A stretch of 64,000 nt of DNA from Emticicia aquatica (GTDB taxonomy: Bacteria; Bacteroidota; Bacteroidia; Cytophagales; Spirosomataceae): contig NZ_CAKLPY010000003.1 of NCBI RefSeq assembly GCF_923079645.1, positions 62,001-126,000 on the forward strand, read 5' to 3'. The notes beneath the pieces were generated by a model. That model was not told the DNA's origin. It saw only the letters and a list, made by a program, of their open reading frames with translations, and made no database searches. This document shows, in pieces, positions 16,179-25,327 of this stretch. Each line of letters opens with the position of its first letter. The stretch's first letter is position 1. A program made the translations under genes and the position numbers.

Positions 16179-16309
16179 GACTTTCTGAATACCTTTGATG
16201 TCCCAACCCCATCATTTAGAGGTATTTCTTACTCAACAAAATCAATATTCATCACAATAAATTTTAACGTTTACAGTTGTTTATTGAGGATGATTGTTCA
16301 ATGCCATTT

Positions 16310-18709
16310 ATGAAGAAATACAATAAATATATATACATATCATTACTCTTTGCCCAATTTGCTTGTCAGGTTACCAAAAAACCTATCATTCAAACAACGA
16401 CTCAAAATGTTGGGGGAAAGCCCGATAATGATATTTTTGCATTACCTCCTTCGTCGCCTTCAGTTATAAATAACCAACCAGTTGTAGAAATCAAACCCGA
16501 ACCCGTTGCCATTATTGTTGGAACAAATGAGCTAAAAACGGCCGATTTAAAGATTGCTTTTGAAAGTAGTATGGTTGAAGATTCAGTTTCACCGACTATT
16601 TTTTTAGAACAAATTATCAACGACCAAAGGATTGTAGCGGATGCGAAAAAAAGAGGATATGATGCATCACAAGATTTTAAGGATGAAATTGAATCATATC
16701 GAAGTATTTTAGCCGAATCATATCTTACTGATAGTACAACGATTAAGTTTTTATTGAAAGAAACATATTCTTGGATGAAAGAAGAAGTGAAAGTGGCCCA
16801 CATCATGTTTCAACTTTCAGAATTTGCCGACCCAACTGATACACTTGCCGTTTACCAAAAATTACTCGATATTCGAAATAAAGCTTTAGCTGGCGAAGAT
16901 TTTGCAGCTTTGGCACATCAGTTTTCACAAGATAAAAAGACAAACAATATTGGCGGAGACTTAGGCTGGTTTAGAGCTATGCGTTTTCTTTATCCGCTTG
17001 AAAAAGCAGCATACACAACTCCTGTTGGAGAAATCTCAATGCCAGTTCGGACAAAAGGTGGCTATCATATTGTCAAGGTAATTGGTCGTCGCCCATTTAG
17101 CGGGAATGTTTTGGTACAACATATTTTAAAGTCGATTCCGCCCAATGCTTCGGACGCAGAAAAACTTAATGCTAAAACCAAAATTGATTCAATATATAAT
17201 GTAATCAGTCAAGGCGGCTTATTTGAGGAAATGTGTCAAAAATACTCTGACGACACAAAGTATAAAAATTTTGGTGGCTATTTACCTGTTTTTGGTATCG
17301 GTGGAAGGGAAGAAGTTGCTTTTGAAGAAGCCGCTTTCGCATTGAAAGAAGGAGAAGTTTCAAAACCAGTTCGTACGGCTATTGGTTGGCATATCATAAA
17401 GTTATCTAAAAAAATACCGTTGGAGTCTTTTGAAGAAGCATCTATTAAGTTGAAAGATAAAATAGTAACGGATTCGAGAGGAGATATTGTGAAAGAAAAT
17501 TCACTCAATAAATTGAAAAAACAAATGCAATTTATTGAAGATGAAGCAGTTGTGAAAATGGCATTTGCGGCTGCCGATACAAATATTTTGATTAAAAAAT
17601 GGGATTACGCCTTGAATGATGAATTGATTAATAAAACCATTTTTAGTATCGGGAAAAATCAATACAAAACGAAGGCATTCTACGATTATGCAGTTGAGCG
17701 TCAAGCTATTGACAGAATTCCTTCGGGCTTTACGCCAACAATGTTGATGAGAAGTTTCTATAAAAAGTTTGTAGAAACTACTGTAAAGACATACGCCGAA
17801 GAAAATTTGGAAGAAATAAATCCAGCGTTTAAGTTATTGATGAACGAATATGCAACTAGTTTGCTAAAAATGGAATTACTTAATGATTTGGTATATGAAA
17901 AATCAACTGCAGATACAACTGGACAAAGAGTTTTCTACGAAAAACATAAAGACAAATATTTAATGCCCGAACGGGTAATGGCAACCGTAATCGCATCAAA
18001 AAATGCGAAGACAGTTTATTTAGTAAAAGAAGTTTTTGAGAAAGGTAAACCTTATAACCTCAAGCGAATGTATCGTTCGCCGCTGTATTTTGGTAAGTCT
18101 TTAAGTGATCTTACGCCTGAGCATAAAAAGAATTTGGTGTATATTCTCGAAATTATGCGTAAAAATAAAGGGTATGTTGTAGAAATTGGCGGACACGCCG
18201 ACCAGCATGAAGGAGATAACATTTCGGCCGAACGCATTGAGAAAACGAAAGCTTTTTTAGTGGCAAATGGGTTAACAATCGACCGAATTATTGAAAATGA
18301 TTATATGAAAACTAAAGTTGCTGATAAATTTGATTGGACAAAAAATCAGCGAGTAACCTTTATGTTTTATAGTAATTTTAAAAAAGATGTCGAAAAAGCC
18401 TTCAACGCAAAAGACCCAAATAGTATAAATATTGAAGATGGCTACTTCAAGCGTGGAGAAAACAAAATGGTTGATATTGCTAAATGGGAAGTGGGCACTC
18501 AATCTATCGTGAAAGATGGCCAATTTGCGGATGTAATAATAGAGCAAGTAGAACCAGCTCGTTATAAAACCTTGCGTGAATGTCGTGGACAAGTTTTATC
18601 AGATTATCAAAAATACCTTGAAAAACAATTTAAGGAAGATTTAGTGAATAAATATCCAGTCAAATTGAATGATGAGGAAATTCAAAAGGTAATCAATCTC
18701 AAAAGGTAG
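16310..18709 (+). CDS. Periplasmic parvulin-type PPIase with embedded OmpA-like segment
   Basis: The frame opens at a TTG at 16277, but the ATG at 16310 gives a standard lipoprotein-like start, MKKYNKYIYISLLFAQFACQ (ATG at 16301 is a close alternative). The mature 799-aa protein has an N-terminal helical SurA-like part (about 50-155), two parvulin (PPIC) domains at about 158-262 and 266-367, each with the expected AHI or QHI start and GGDLGWF or GGYLPVF segment, and a long C-terminal region. Within the latter, about 583-687 resembles an OmpA peptidoglycan-binding domain: YVVEIGGHADQHEGDNISAE then RIEKTKAFLVANGL and NQRVTFMFY. It is expected to chaperone outer-membrane proteins. It heads an operon with a SurA-like PPIase and MoxR. 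Confidence 0.85.
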   Translation: MKKYNKYIYISLLFAQFACQVTKKPIIQTTTQNVGGKPDNDIFALPPSSPSVINNQPVVEIKPEPVAIIVGTNELKTADLKIAFESSMVEDSVSPTIFLEQIINDQRIVADAKKRGYDASQDFKDEIESYRSILAESYLTDSTTIKFLLKETYSWMKEEVKVAHIMFQLSEFADPTDTLAVYQKLLDIRNKALAGEDFAALAHQFSQDKKTNNIGGDLGWFRAMRFLYPLEKAAYTTPVGEISMPVRTKGGYHIVKVIGRRPFSGNVLVQHILKSIPPNASDAEKLNAKTKIDSIYNVISQGGLFEEMCQKYSDDTKYKNFGGYLPVFGIGGREEVAFEEAAFALKEGEVSKPVRTAIGWHIIKLSKKIPLESFEEASIKLKDKIVTDSRGDIVKENSLNKLKKQMQFIEDEAVVKMAFAAADTNILIKKWDYALNDELINKTIFSIGKNQYKTKAFYDYAVERQAIDRIPSGFTPTMLMRSFYKKFVETTVKTYAEENLEEINPAFKLLMNEYATSLLKMELLNDLVYEKSTADTTGQRVFYEKHKDKYLMPERVMATVIASKNAKTVYLVKEVFEKGKPYNLKRMYRSPLYFGKSLSDLTPEHKKNLVYILEIMRKNKGYVVEIGGHADQHEGDNISAERIEKTKAFLVANGLTIDRIIENDYMKTKVADKFDWTKNQRVTFMFYSNFKKDVEKAFNAKDPNSINIEDGYFKRGENKMVDIAKWEVGTQSIVKDGQFADVIIEQVEPARYKTLRECRGQVLSDYQKYLEKQFKEDLVNKYPVKLNDEEIQKVINLKR

Positions 18710-18761
18710 TGACGTACAAATTGTACAAAGTTTAAAAAGAAACAAGTATCAAATAAATAAA

Positions 18762-20108
18762 ATGTTAAAGAAATTATTCCTATTGATTTGCCTTCCAATG
18801 TTGGCATTATCGCAAGAAAAACCAGTCAACATTGACCGTATCGTAGCAAAAGTTGATAATTATATCATTTTACGTTCAGAAGTTGAGCAGCTCTATATTC
18901 GTGGAGCTCAACAGCAACAACCCGTTACCAAATGTCAAGCATTGGAGAGCATGGTGGTCAATAAATTGTTGGTAGCAAAAGCCGAAATTGACTCAGTATT
19001 AGTTGAAGATAAGCAAGTAGATGACCAATTGACAGCTCGAATGCAGCAAATGATTCAACTTTACGGTAACGAAAAAAATATCGTAGAGCAATTTGGGAAG
19101 TCATTGGAAACATTGAAAAGTGAAGTTCGTTCACAAGTAAGAGAGCAATTGACTGCTCAAAAAATGCAAGCAAAAATTACTGAAAATCTTAAAATTACGC
19201 CAAACGAAGTTAGAAAGTTTTTCAGCCGTATTCCGAAAGATAGTATTCCTGAAATACCGACTGAAGTAGAGTTGGCACACATTGTGCGTTTTGCGAAAGT
19301 TACAAAAGCTCAAAAGGAAGAATTATCAGAAAGACTGTTGGACTATAAACGTCGTATTTTAGCAGGTGAGAAGTTTGAGGATTTAGCCAAAGAATATTCA
19401 GAAGACCCAGGTTCAAGACAATATGGTGGTGATTTAAGTTGGTCAAAGCGTGGGCAAATGGTACCACAATTTGAAGCATCGGCCATGAAATTAAAACCAA
19501 ACGAAATGTCGGATGTTGTAGAGTCAGATTTTGGTTTACACCTAATCCAAACGCTCGAAATTCGTGGGCAGGAGTTTCATGCACGTCATATTTTGCTACG
19601 TCCTGATTATAACCGATTAGATGTAAAAGATGCGTCAAAATTTTTAGATAGTATTCGTACTGAAATAGTGAAAGATAGTATTAAATTTGAGAAGGCTGCA
19701 AAAGATTTTTCGGATGACAAAGGAACACAAGACGGAGGCGGAATCTTGATTGACCCTCAGACTGGCTCTAACCGAATGCCGTTAGATGAAACCATGGAAC
19801 CGACGCTTTACTTTACGATTGATTCTATGAAAGTTGGCACGATTACTGCACCCCTGCCTTTTAGAAGTGAAGATGGTAAAACAGGAGTAAGAATAATTTA
19901 TTACAAAGCAAAACACGCTCCGCATAAAGCCAGTTTACAAGATGATTTTGAGAAACTCAAGGAGTTTGCAACGATGGAAAAGAGGAATGTAGAAATTGAA
20001 AAGTGGTTCAAAAAGGCAACAGCAGATGTTTATATAAAAATAGACCCAGAGTTTGAATCGTGTAATATTTTCGGTAAAGACCGAATAAGTGGAGGAGTTG
20101 AATATTAA
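18762..20108 (+). CDS. surA: SurA-like periplasmic peptidyl-prolyl isomerase
   Basis: A 448-aa periplasmic folding factor for outer-membrane proteins. The signal peptide is MLKKLFLLICLPMLALSQ. The SurA N-terminal chaperone domain begins VNIDRIVAKVDNYIILRSEV and continues through CQALESMVVNKLLVAKAEID. Two parvulin domains follow: about 168-268 (ELAHIVRFAKVTKAQKEELS, then YGGDLSWSKRGQMVPQFE) and about 272-390 (FHARHILLRPDYNRLD, then GGGILIDPQTGSNRMPLDE), the second less canonical. The length and domain order match SurA. It is the middle gene of three, 52 bp after the larger PPIase and 47 bp before moxR. Confidence 0.9.
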   Translation: MLKKLFLLICLPMLALSQEKPVNIDRIVAKVDNYIILRSEVEQLYIRGAQQQQPVTKCQALESMVVNKLLVAKAEIDSVLVEDKQVDDQLTARMQQMIQLYGNEKNIVEQFGKSLETLKSEVRSQVREQLTAQKMQAKITENLKITPNEVRKFFSRIPKDSIPEIPTEVELAHIVRFAKVTKAQKEELSERLLDYKRRILAGEKFEDLAKEYSEDPGSRQYGGDLSWSKRGQMVPQFEASAMKLKPNEMSDVVESDFGLHLIQTLEIRGQEFHARHILLRPDYNRLDVKDASKFLDSIRTEIVKDSIKFEKAAKDFSDDKGTQDGGGILIDPQTGSNRMPLDETMEPTLYFTIDSMKVGTITAPLPFRSEDGKTGVRIIYYKAKHAPHKASLQDDFEKLKEFATMEKRNVEIEKWFKKATADVYIKIDPEFESCNIFGKDRISGGVEY

Positions 20109-20155
20109 ATTGATTTTATTAAAATATTGGGTGTTATAAATTCACCAATTGATAG

Positions 20156-21127
20156 ATGAGCAAAATTAAATTTACCTCGGACGTAGAAGCTGCCGATGCC
20201 TTAAAAGTGGCATTTCACCAATTACAAAATGAAATCGGACAAGTAATTGTTGGCCAAGACGAGACGGTTCGCTTGTTATTGACCGCTATTTTTTGTCAAG
20301 GCCACTGCCTTTTGGTCGGCGTGCCAGGTTTAGCGAAAACGTTATTAATTCAAACGATGGCATCGGCCTTGGACTTGGACTTTAATCGTATCCAGTTTAC
20401 ACCAGATTTGATGCCTTCTGATATTTTAGGCTCTGAAACCCTCGATAATGAACGTAATTTCAGATTTATCAAAGGACCTGTATTTGCTAATATCGTTTTG
20501 GCTGATGAAATTAACCGTACTCCACCAAAAACACAATCGGCATTACTTGAAGCCATGCAAGAATTTGCAGTGACTGTTGGGGGGAAAAAACATAGTATTG
20601 GCCGTCCATTTTTCGTGTTGGCAACTCAAAATCCAATCGAACAAGAAGGAACATATCCATTGCCAGAAGCTCAACTCGACCGTTTTATGTTTATGGTAAC
20701 GCTCGATTATCCTTCTTATAAACAAGAATTAGATATTGTAAAAAATACAACTTCAGACCGTAAAACGACAGTTAATAAAGTTCTTTCGGGTGAAGAAATT
20801 TTATATTTTCAACATTTAGTGCGTCGAGTACCTGTGCCAGACAATGTGGTAGAATATGCAGTAAGTTTGGTTCATAAAACTCGTCCAAATTCAGAGATGG
20901 CTTCTACCGAAACCAACAAATATCTTGAATGGGGAGCTGGCCCAAGAGCGTCTCAAAATCTAATTTTAGGAGCAAAATGTAACGCTCTTATCAGTGGTAA
21001 ATACTCGCCAGATATTGAAGATGTAAAAGCTGTAGCTGTTTCGGTTTTACGCCATCGTTTGGTAAGGAATTTCAAAGCTGAGGCTGAGAATGTTTCTGTA
21101 GAAGAAATTATTAAGAAGATGTTGTAA
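20156..21127 (+). CDS. MoxR-family AAA+ ATPase
   Basis: A 323-aa cytoplasmic AAA+ ATPase. Walker A is GVPGLAKT (55-62), Walker B is IVLADEIN with Asp117-Glu118, sensor 1 is LATQNPIEQEGTYPLPEAQLDRF, and the C-terminal lid holds GAGPRASQNLILGAK, all diagnostic of the MoxR group. MoxR proteins remodel or activate partner proteins, usually VWA-domain proteins encoded next door; here no VWA or DUF58 gene follows. Instead it ends the PPIase-SurA operon, an arrangement that suggests a role in envelope protein maturation. Confidence 0.92.
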   Translation: MSKIKFTSDVEAADALKVAFHQLQNEIGQVIVGQDETVRLLLTAIFCQGHCLLVGVPGLAKTLLIQTMASALDLDFNRIQFTPDLMPSDILGSETLDNERNFRFIKGPVFANIVLADEINRTPPKTQSALLEAMQEFAVTVGGKKHSIGRPFFVLATQNPIEQEGTYPLPEAQLDRFMFMVTLDYPSYKQELDIVKNTTSDRKTTVNKVLSGEEILYFQHLVRRVPVPDNVVEYAVSLVHKTRPNSEMASTETNKYLEWGAGPRASQNLILGAKCNALISGKYSPDIEDVKAVAVSVLRHRLVRNFKAEAENVSVEEIIKKML

Positions 21128-21143
21128 AAATGAATTATCAAAT

Positions 21144-21178
21144 AAAAAAGCTCAATGAATCAATCATTGAGCTTTTTT
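21144..21178. terminator. Bidirectional terminator, moxR / ppx
   Basis: AAAAAAGCTCAATGA and TCATTGAGCTTTTTT form a perfect 15-bp stem with a 5-nt loop, between two converging genes. Confidence 0.92.
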
Positions 21179-21194
21179 ATTGATGAATAAATAG

Positions 21195-22076
21195 TTACTC
21201 TTCATTCATCAAAGTTTCGTAAACTAACATCAATATTCCATCTTTCAGACCCAAGTCAGGAACCATAATTTCTGTTGCTCCCGCCCATTTCATGGCAGAG
21301 ATATAAATATCAGAAGCAGGTACAATTACATCAGCACGGTCAGCATTCAGTTGAAGTCGATTCATACGTTCTTCTAAACTAAATTTTTCAATGTAATTTC
21401 GCATTTTTTCGAGGTCTTTCAACGAAGCTTTACTCTCTTTTTTGTTTTCAATCATATTAAAAAGCTTCGAGATATTACCACCTGTTCCAACTGCAATAAC
21501 ATTTTCATGGCTGGGAACATTGGTTTTTACCCAAGATTGCATTTTTTTCCAAACGTCAGGAGCTTCTTTGTGTTCGAGCAAACGTACAGAGCCAATTTTA
21601 AATGATTTTGCAGCTATTTTCTCCCGACCTTTATAGATATTAAGTTCCGTACTTCCGCCGCCAACATCAATATGTAGATAAGTCTGTTGGTCTTCAAGTA
21701 CTAATACAATTACATTATTGATTAGCTCTGCTTCTTGTTCACCTTCAATCAAATGTATTTCCATGCCTAATTCACTTTTAATTCGCTCTACTATATTAAT
21801 GCCATTTTCGGCTTCACGCATGGCACTTGTAGCACAAATCATATAGGCATCTACTTCGTGGAGTTCCATTAAAAGTTGATAGGCTTGTAATAATTTTTTT
21901 ATTCGAGCTTCGCTTTCGTACGAAATACTTCCTTTGTTAAATACATCCATTCCCAAACGAAGGGCAAAACGCACATATTCGACTTTTTTGAAGCTAATCT
22001 TATTTTTGTTGGTCAATACCGATGAAATCTGCATTCGAGCGGCATTTGAGCCAATATCAATGGCGGCAATTTTCAT
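21195..22076 (-). CDS. Ppx/GppA-family phosphatase
   Basis: A 293-aa ASKHA-fold enzyme that hydrolyses polyphosphate or the pppGpp gamma phosphate. The first phosphate loop is IAAIDIGSNAARMQ, residues 80-90 read ICATSAMREAENG, and the second loop is HIDVGGGSTELNIY; a further glycine motif VGTGGNISKL supports it. At 293 residues it corresponds to the short form, lacking the C-terminal HD domain of the longest Ppx enzymes, which is common in Bacteroidota. A polyphosphate kinase is not adjacent. The exact substrate preference cannot be read from sequence. Confidence 0.9.
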   Translation of the reverse strand: MKIAAIDIGSNAARMQISSVLTNKNKISFKKVEYVRFALRLGMDVFNKGSISYESEARIKKLLQAYQLLMELHEVDAYMICATSAMREAENGINIVERIKSELGMEIHLIEGEQEAELINNVIVLVLEDQQTYLHIDVGGGSTELNIYKGREKIAAKSFKIGSVRLLEHKEAPDVWKKMQSWVKTNVPSHENVIAVGTGGNISKLFNMIENKKESKASLKDLEKMRNYIEKFSLEERMNRLQLNADRADVIVPASDIYISAMKWAGATEIMVPDLGLKDGILMLVYETLMNEE

Positions 22077-22117
22077 AAAAACTAACTTTTTTGAGAGTCA
22101 TTCTTTGGTTAAAGATA

Positions 22118-22133
22118 TACTTTTGCAAAAGTA
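22118..22133. promoter_or_regulatory. Palindromic -7 box upstream of ppx
   Basis: TACTTTTGCAAAAGTA is a perfect 16-bp palindrome, so TAnnTTTG is present on both strands. The minus-strand copy (22126-22133) would start ppx transcription near 22120, 44 nt before its ATG. No plus-strand gene begins nearby. Confidence 0.45.
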
Positions 22134-22163
22134 AGCATTTCGTTTTAATTGTTTGGGAAAATA

Positions 22164-22197
22164 AAAAAGGTGCTGCGATTTATCACAGCACCTTTTT
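22164..22197 (-). terminator. Intrinsic terminator after the symporter gene
   Basis: AAAAAGGTGCTG and CAGCACCTTTTT pair around a 10-nt loop, 19 nt past the symporter stop codon on the minus strand. Confidence 0.87.
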
Positions 22198-22215
22198 ATT
22201 TTCTAAAGAATATAA

Positions 22216-23835
22216 TTACCAGAAGTACGAATAAAGCGAAATGATTATAATGAAAACAATTCCTGCTCCAATCGCAAAACCTTTTGATGTTTTAAACATA
22301 GCAGCATCAATTTCAAGGCCTTTTTTCTCGTCGGTCAATACCAAACTTAAAACAAACATTACGGCTACGCATATTACAAATACCCAACCCATACGGTCTA
22401 AGAATGGAACTGTACTCCAATCGGCACCTGGAAGCCAGTTATTGTGCATAGAAAGTGCGATTAAGAATCCACCAACAATTGCAAAAAATGCTCCCGCCGA
22501 ATTAGTTTTTTTCCAGAAAAAGCCCATAATAAAGGCAGCAAAAATACCTGGTGAAAGCAATCCTGTCATTTCTTGGATAAATTGGAAACCACCTTTTTTC
22601 TCAATTCCCATAAATGGAGAAATCACGATAGCCAATATCATGGCAATTACAATCACCAAACGTCCTACCAATACAAGGTTTTTTTCGGTCATATCTTTTG
22701 CAAAATAAGGCTTGAAAACATCCAAAGTAAAAATAGTAGAAATACTATTGGCTTTACCTGCCAAAGATGCAACTACCGCGGCCGTCAGTGCCGCAAATGA
22801 AAGACCTTTCAACCCCATTGGCAATAAGTTCAACAATACAGGATAAGCTCTATCTTGGTTAAAAGTGCCATCAACACCAAGCATTTCTTCGTGAAACAAC
22901 CCTTTTTGGTAAAGAGCATAAGCCGCAATACCAGGCAAAGTAACAATAACAGGCATCAATAATTTAAGGAATGCTGCAAACAATAAACCGTTACGAGCCG
23001 TATCAAGATTTGCACCTAATGCACGTTGCGTAATATATTGATTACAACCCCAATAATTTAGATTTACAATCCACATCCCACCGAAAAGTACAGTTAAACC
23101 TGGTAGTGACATATAATTTGGGTTACCTTTTGGATAAATCATGTGGAAATGGTCGTCATGATTTTGTGTCATCATTTTGAAACCATTAACAAGGCCAGTC
23201 AACTCGTATTTTGATGAAACAAGAGTCACCGCTAAATAAGTAGCAGCCAAACCACCAATTACTAAGAAAAACACCTGTATTACGTCAGTATATCCAATTA
23301 CTTTCATACCACCGATTGTAATGATAATAGCAAAAATTGCCAAAAATATCATACATGTGTAAAAATCTAAGCCCGAAATACCCGAAACCGCCAAAGCTCC
23401 CAAATATAAGATTGAAGTTAGATTTACCATGATGTAAAGCAATAACCAAAAAATTGCCATGATTAAGCTCACCGTTTTATTATAACGTTGACTCAAAAAC
23501 TGAGGCATTGTTGAAATATTGTTTTTCAAGTAAATTGGCATGAAAAAAACGGCAACGATAATTAGGGTTGCGGCTGCCATCCATTCGTATGTCGAAATTC
23601 CCAATCCCATCGAAAAACCATTGCCCGACATACCAATCATTTGCTCCGCCGAAATATTAGAAGCAATTAAAGATGCACCAATTGCCCACCAAGTAAGTGA
23701 CCCTTCGGCTAAAAAGAAGTCTTTAGTAGAAGCTTGTGCAGATTTCTTTTTGTTGTAAATCCAATAGCCATAACCAGCTACGATAATGAAATAGAATAGA
23801 AAAACTAAATAGTCAATTGTTTGTAGTTTTTGCAT
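22216..23835 (-). CDS. Sodium/sugar symporter (SSS family, vSGLT-like)
   Basis: A 539-aa inner-membrane symporter with about 14 hydrophobic helices. The N-terminal sequence DYLVFLFYFIIVAGYGYWIY, the region STKDFFLAEGSLTWWAIGAS and LIASNISAEQMIGMSGNGF are close to the pattern of Vibrio vSGLT, where the unwound first helix binds Na+ and sugar. The segment YWGCNQYITQRALGA is another SSS/SGLT hallmark. It probably imports glucose or galactose with sodium. It is monocistronic, with its own terminator, and no kinase gene is next to it. Confidence 0.88.
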   Translation of the reverse strand: MQKLQTIDYLVFLFYFIIVAGYGYWIYNKKKSAQASTKDFFLAEGSLTWWAIGASLIASNISAEQMIGMSGNGFSMGLGISTYEWMAAATLIIVAVFFMPIYLKNNISTMPQFLSQRYNKTVSLIMAIFWLLLYIMVNLTSILYLGALAVSGISGLDFYTCMIFLAIFAIIITIGGMKVIGYTDVIQVFFLVIGGLAATYLAVTLVSSKYELTGLVNGFKMMTQNHDDHFHMIYPKGNPNYMSLPGLTVLFGGMWIVNLNYWGCNQYITQRALGANLDTARNGLLFAAFLKLLMPVIVTLPGIAAYALYQKGLFHEEMLGVDGTFNQDRAYPVLLNLLPMGLKGLSFAALTAAVVASLAGKANSISTIFTLDVFKPYFAKDMTEKNLVLVGRLVIVIAMILAIVISPFMGIEKKGGFQFIQEMTGLLSPGIFAAFIMGFFWKKTNSAGAFFAIVGGFLIALSMHNNWLPGADWSTVPFLDRMGWVFVICVAVMFVLSLVLTDEKKGLEIDAAMFKTSKGFAIGAGIVFIIIISLYSYFW

Positions 23836-24044
23836 ATTGCTTAGGGTTGATTATAAGTGTCAAAATAACATTTTAATAGTAAGGCAAATTAAGGTAGAAA
23901 ATTTGCTTTTTCAAAGAAAAATCATTGCTTTTAGAAGAAACAATTGAATTGTCAAAATTTATTAATGAACGTAAAATACAAACAAATCTTAATTTTTTGA
24001 AATAAAGTAAGTTTTGTTTAGTTTTACAAAAAAACTGTCCCGTT

Positions 24045-25301
24045 TTGAATAGAAATACTATCAGGCTTCTGATTTTACTCGGTACGCTTTCGATTTCGGG
24101 AATTATAGCTGTGCAGGCCTACTGGGTAAAACGTGCTTTTGACCTAAAAGAACAACAATTTCGACAAACTGTTATGATTTCGTTGCGTAATGTAGCGAAT
24201 CGTATTTCTGCGTTATATAAACTCTCCAATTTTGATAATCCTGTTAGTCAACTTTCTTCAGATTATTACGTAGTAAATCTTAGAGTTCCATTAGAAGCGG
24301 ATGTTTTGGAACATTATTTGAAAGAAGAATTTAGAAAACAAAACCTAAATACTGATTTTGAATATGGAATTTACGACTGTGATACCGAAAAAATAATTTA
24401 TGGTGCTTATATCACAGCTAATTTTGAAGAAAATAAAAGTATTGCCAAGTCTTTACCCAAAACAGATAAATATATCAATTACTTTGGTGTAAGGTTTCCA
24501 AGTAAAACTAGCTTTTTAGCGAGTAAATTGGATATTTGGTTGATTTCTTCACTCATAACATTAATCGTAACTGTGTTTTTTGGCTATGCAATGTTTGTTA
24601 TTTTACGCCAAAAACGCCTCAGTGAAGTACAACGTGACTTTGTTAATAACATGACGCACGAGTTTCAGACGCCAATTTCAACAATACGTATTGCGACGGA
24701 TGTTTTGAGTCAGGATAAAATAATGGAACAACCTGAGCGTTTGAAAAAATACGTTCAGATTATTCGCCAAGAAAATAATCGTCTCAAAATACAAGTCGAA
24801 ACCGTATTGAATACCGCAAGGCTTGAGCGTGGTAAAATGCAATTAGAGATACAATTGCAAGAATTGCATAGTTTGATAAATGAGGTTACGGAAGGTGTGC
24901 AAGCAGAACTTGAAGATTGTTTGAAACTCGAACTAAAAGCCACTAAACCAAGCGTTTATGCTGATAGAACCCAATTGGTAAGTTTGATTAGAAATTTGCT
25001 TGAAAATGCTATAAAATATTCGTCAAAACCGCCTTGTATTACTATAAAAACCGAAAATATTGAGGATGCGATTGTTTTCTCGGTAAGCGATAAAGGCATC
25101 GGGATTCCGAAAGAAAGTATTGATAAAATATTTAAAAAGTTTTATCGAGTTCCAACAGGCAATTTGCATAATGTGAAAGGTTTCGGTTTGGGTTTAAGTT
25201 ATGTTAATCAAATTGTTAAAGCCCATAAATGGCAAATAATTGTGGAGAGTGAAGTTGGGCAAGGAAGTACTTTTAAAGTAATAATGAAACAAGAAAACTA
25301 A
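24045..25301 (+). CDS. Sensor histidine kinase of a two-component system
   Basis: A 418-aa kinase. The start is a TTG at 24045 (MNRNTIRLLILLGTLSISGI); no ATG lies before the first membrane helix, so the TTG is needed. Helices are at about 8-27 and 165-187, enclosing an extracytoplasmic domain of about 135 residues. The phosphoacceptor is His205 in NNMTHEFQTPISTIRIATD, and the ATPase domain has the N box LIRNLLENAIKYS, G1 (DKGIGI), F (FKKFYRVPTG) and G2 (GFGLGLSYV). The response regulator gene follows after 26 bp, so they form a pair. The stimulus is unknown. Confidence 0.92.
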   Translation: MNRNTIRLLILLGTLSISGIIAVQAYWVKRAFDLKEQQFRQTVMISLRNVANRISALYKLSNFDNPVSQLSSDYYVVNLRVPLEADVLEHYLKEEFRKQNLNTDFEYGIYDCDTEKIIYGAYITANFEENKSIAKSLPKTDKYINYFGVRFPSKTSFLASKLDIWLISSLITLIVTVFFGYAMFVILRQKRLSEVQRDFVNNMTHEFQTPISTIRIATDVLSQDKIMEQPERLKKYVQIIRQENNRLKIQVETVLNTARLERGKMQLEIQLQELHSLINEVTEGVQAELEDCLKLELKATKPSVYADRTQLVSLIRNLLENAIKYSSKPPCITIKTENIEDAIVFSVSDKGIGIPKESIDKIFKKFYRVPTGNLHNVKGFGLGLSYVNQIVKAHKWQIIVESEVGQGSTFKVIMKQEN

Positions 25302-25327
25302 CAATATTCATCTATTCGCCATTTAAA

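Noticed and set aside
22241..22708. A 155-codon plus-strand frame antisense to the symporter
   Set aside because: The minus-strand protein has clear family motifs throughout; the antisense translation is low-complexity and shows none.
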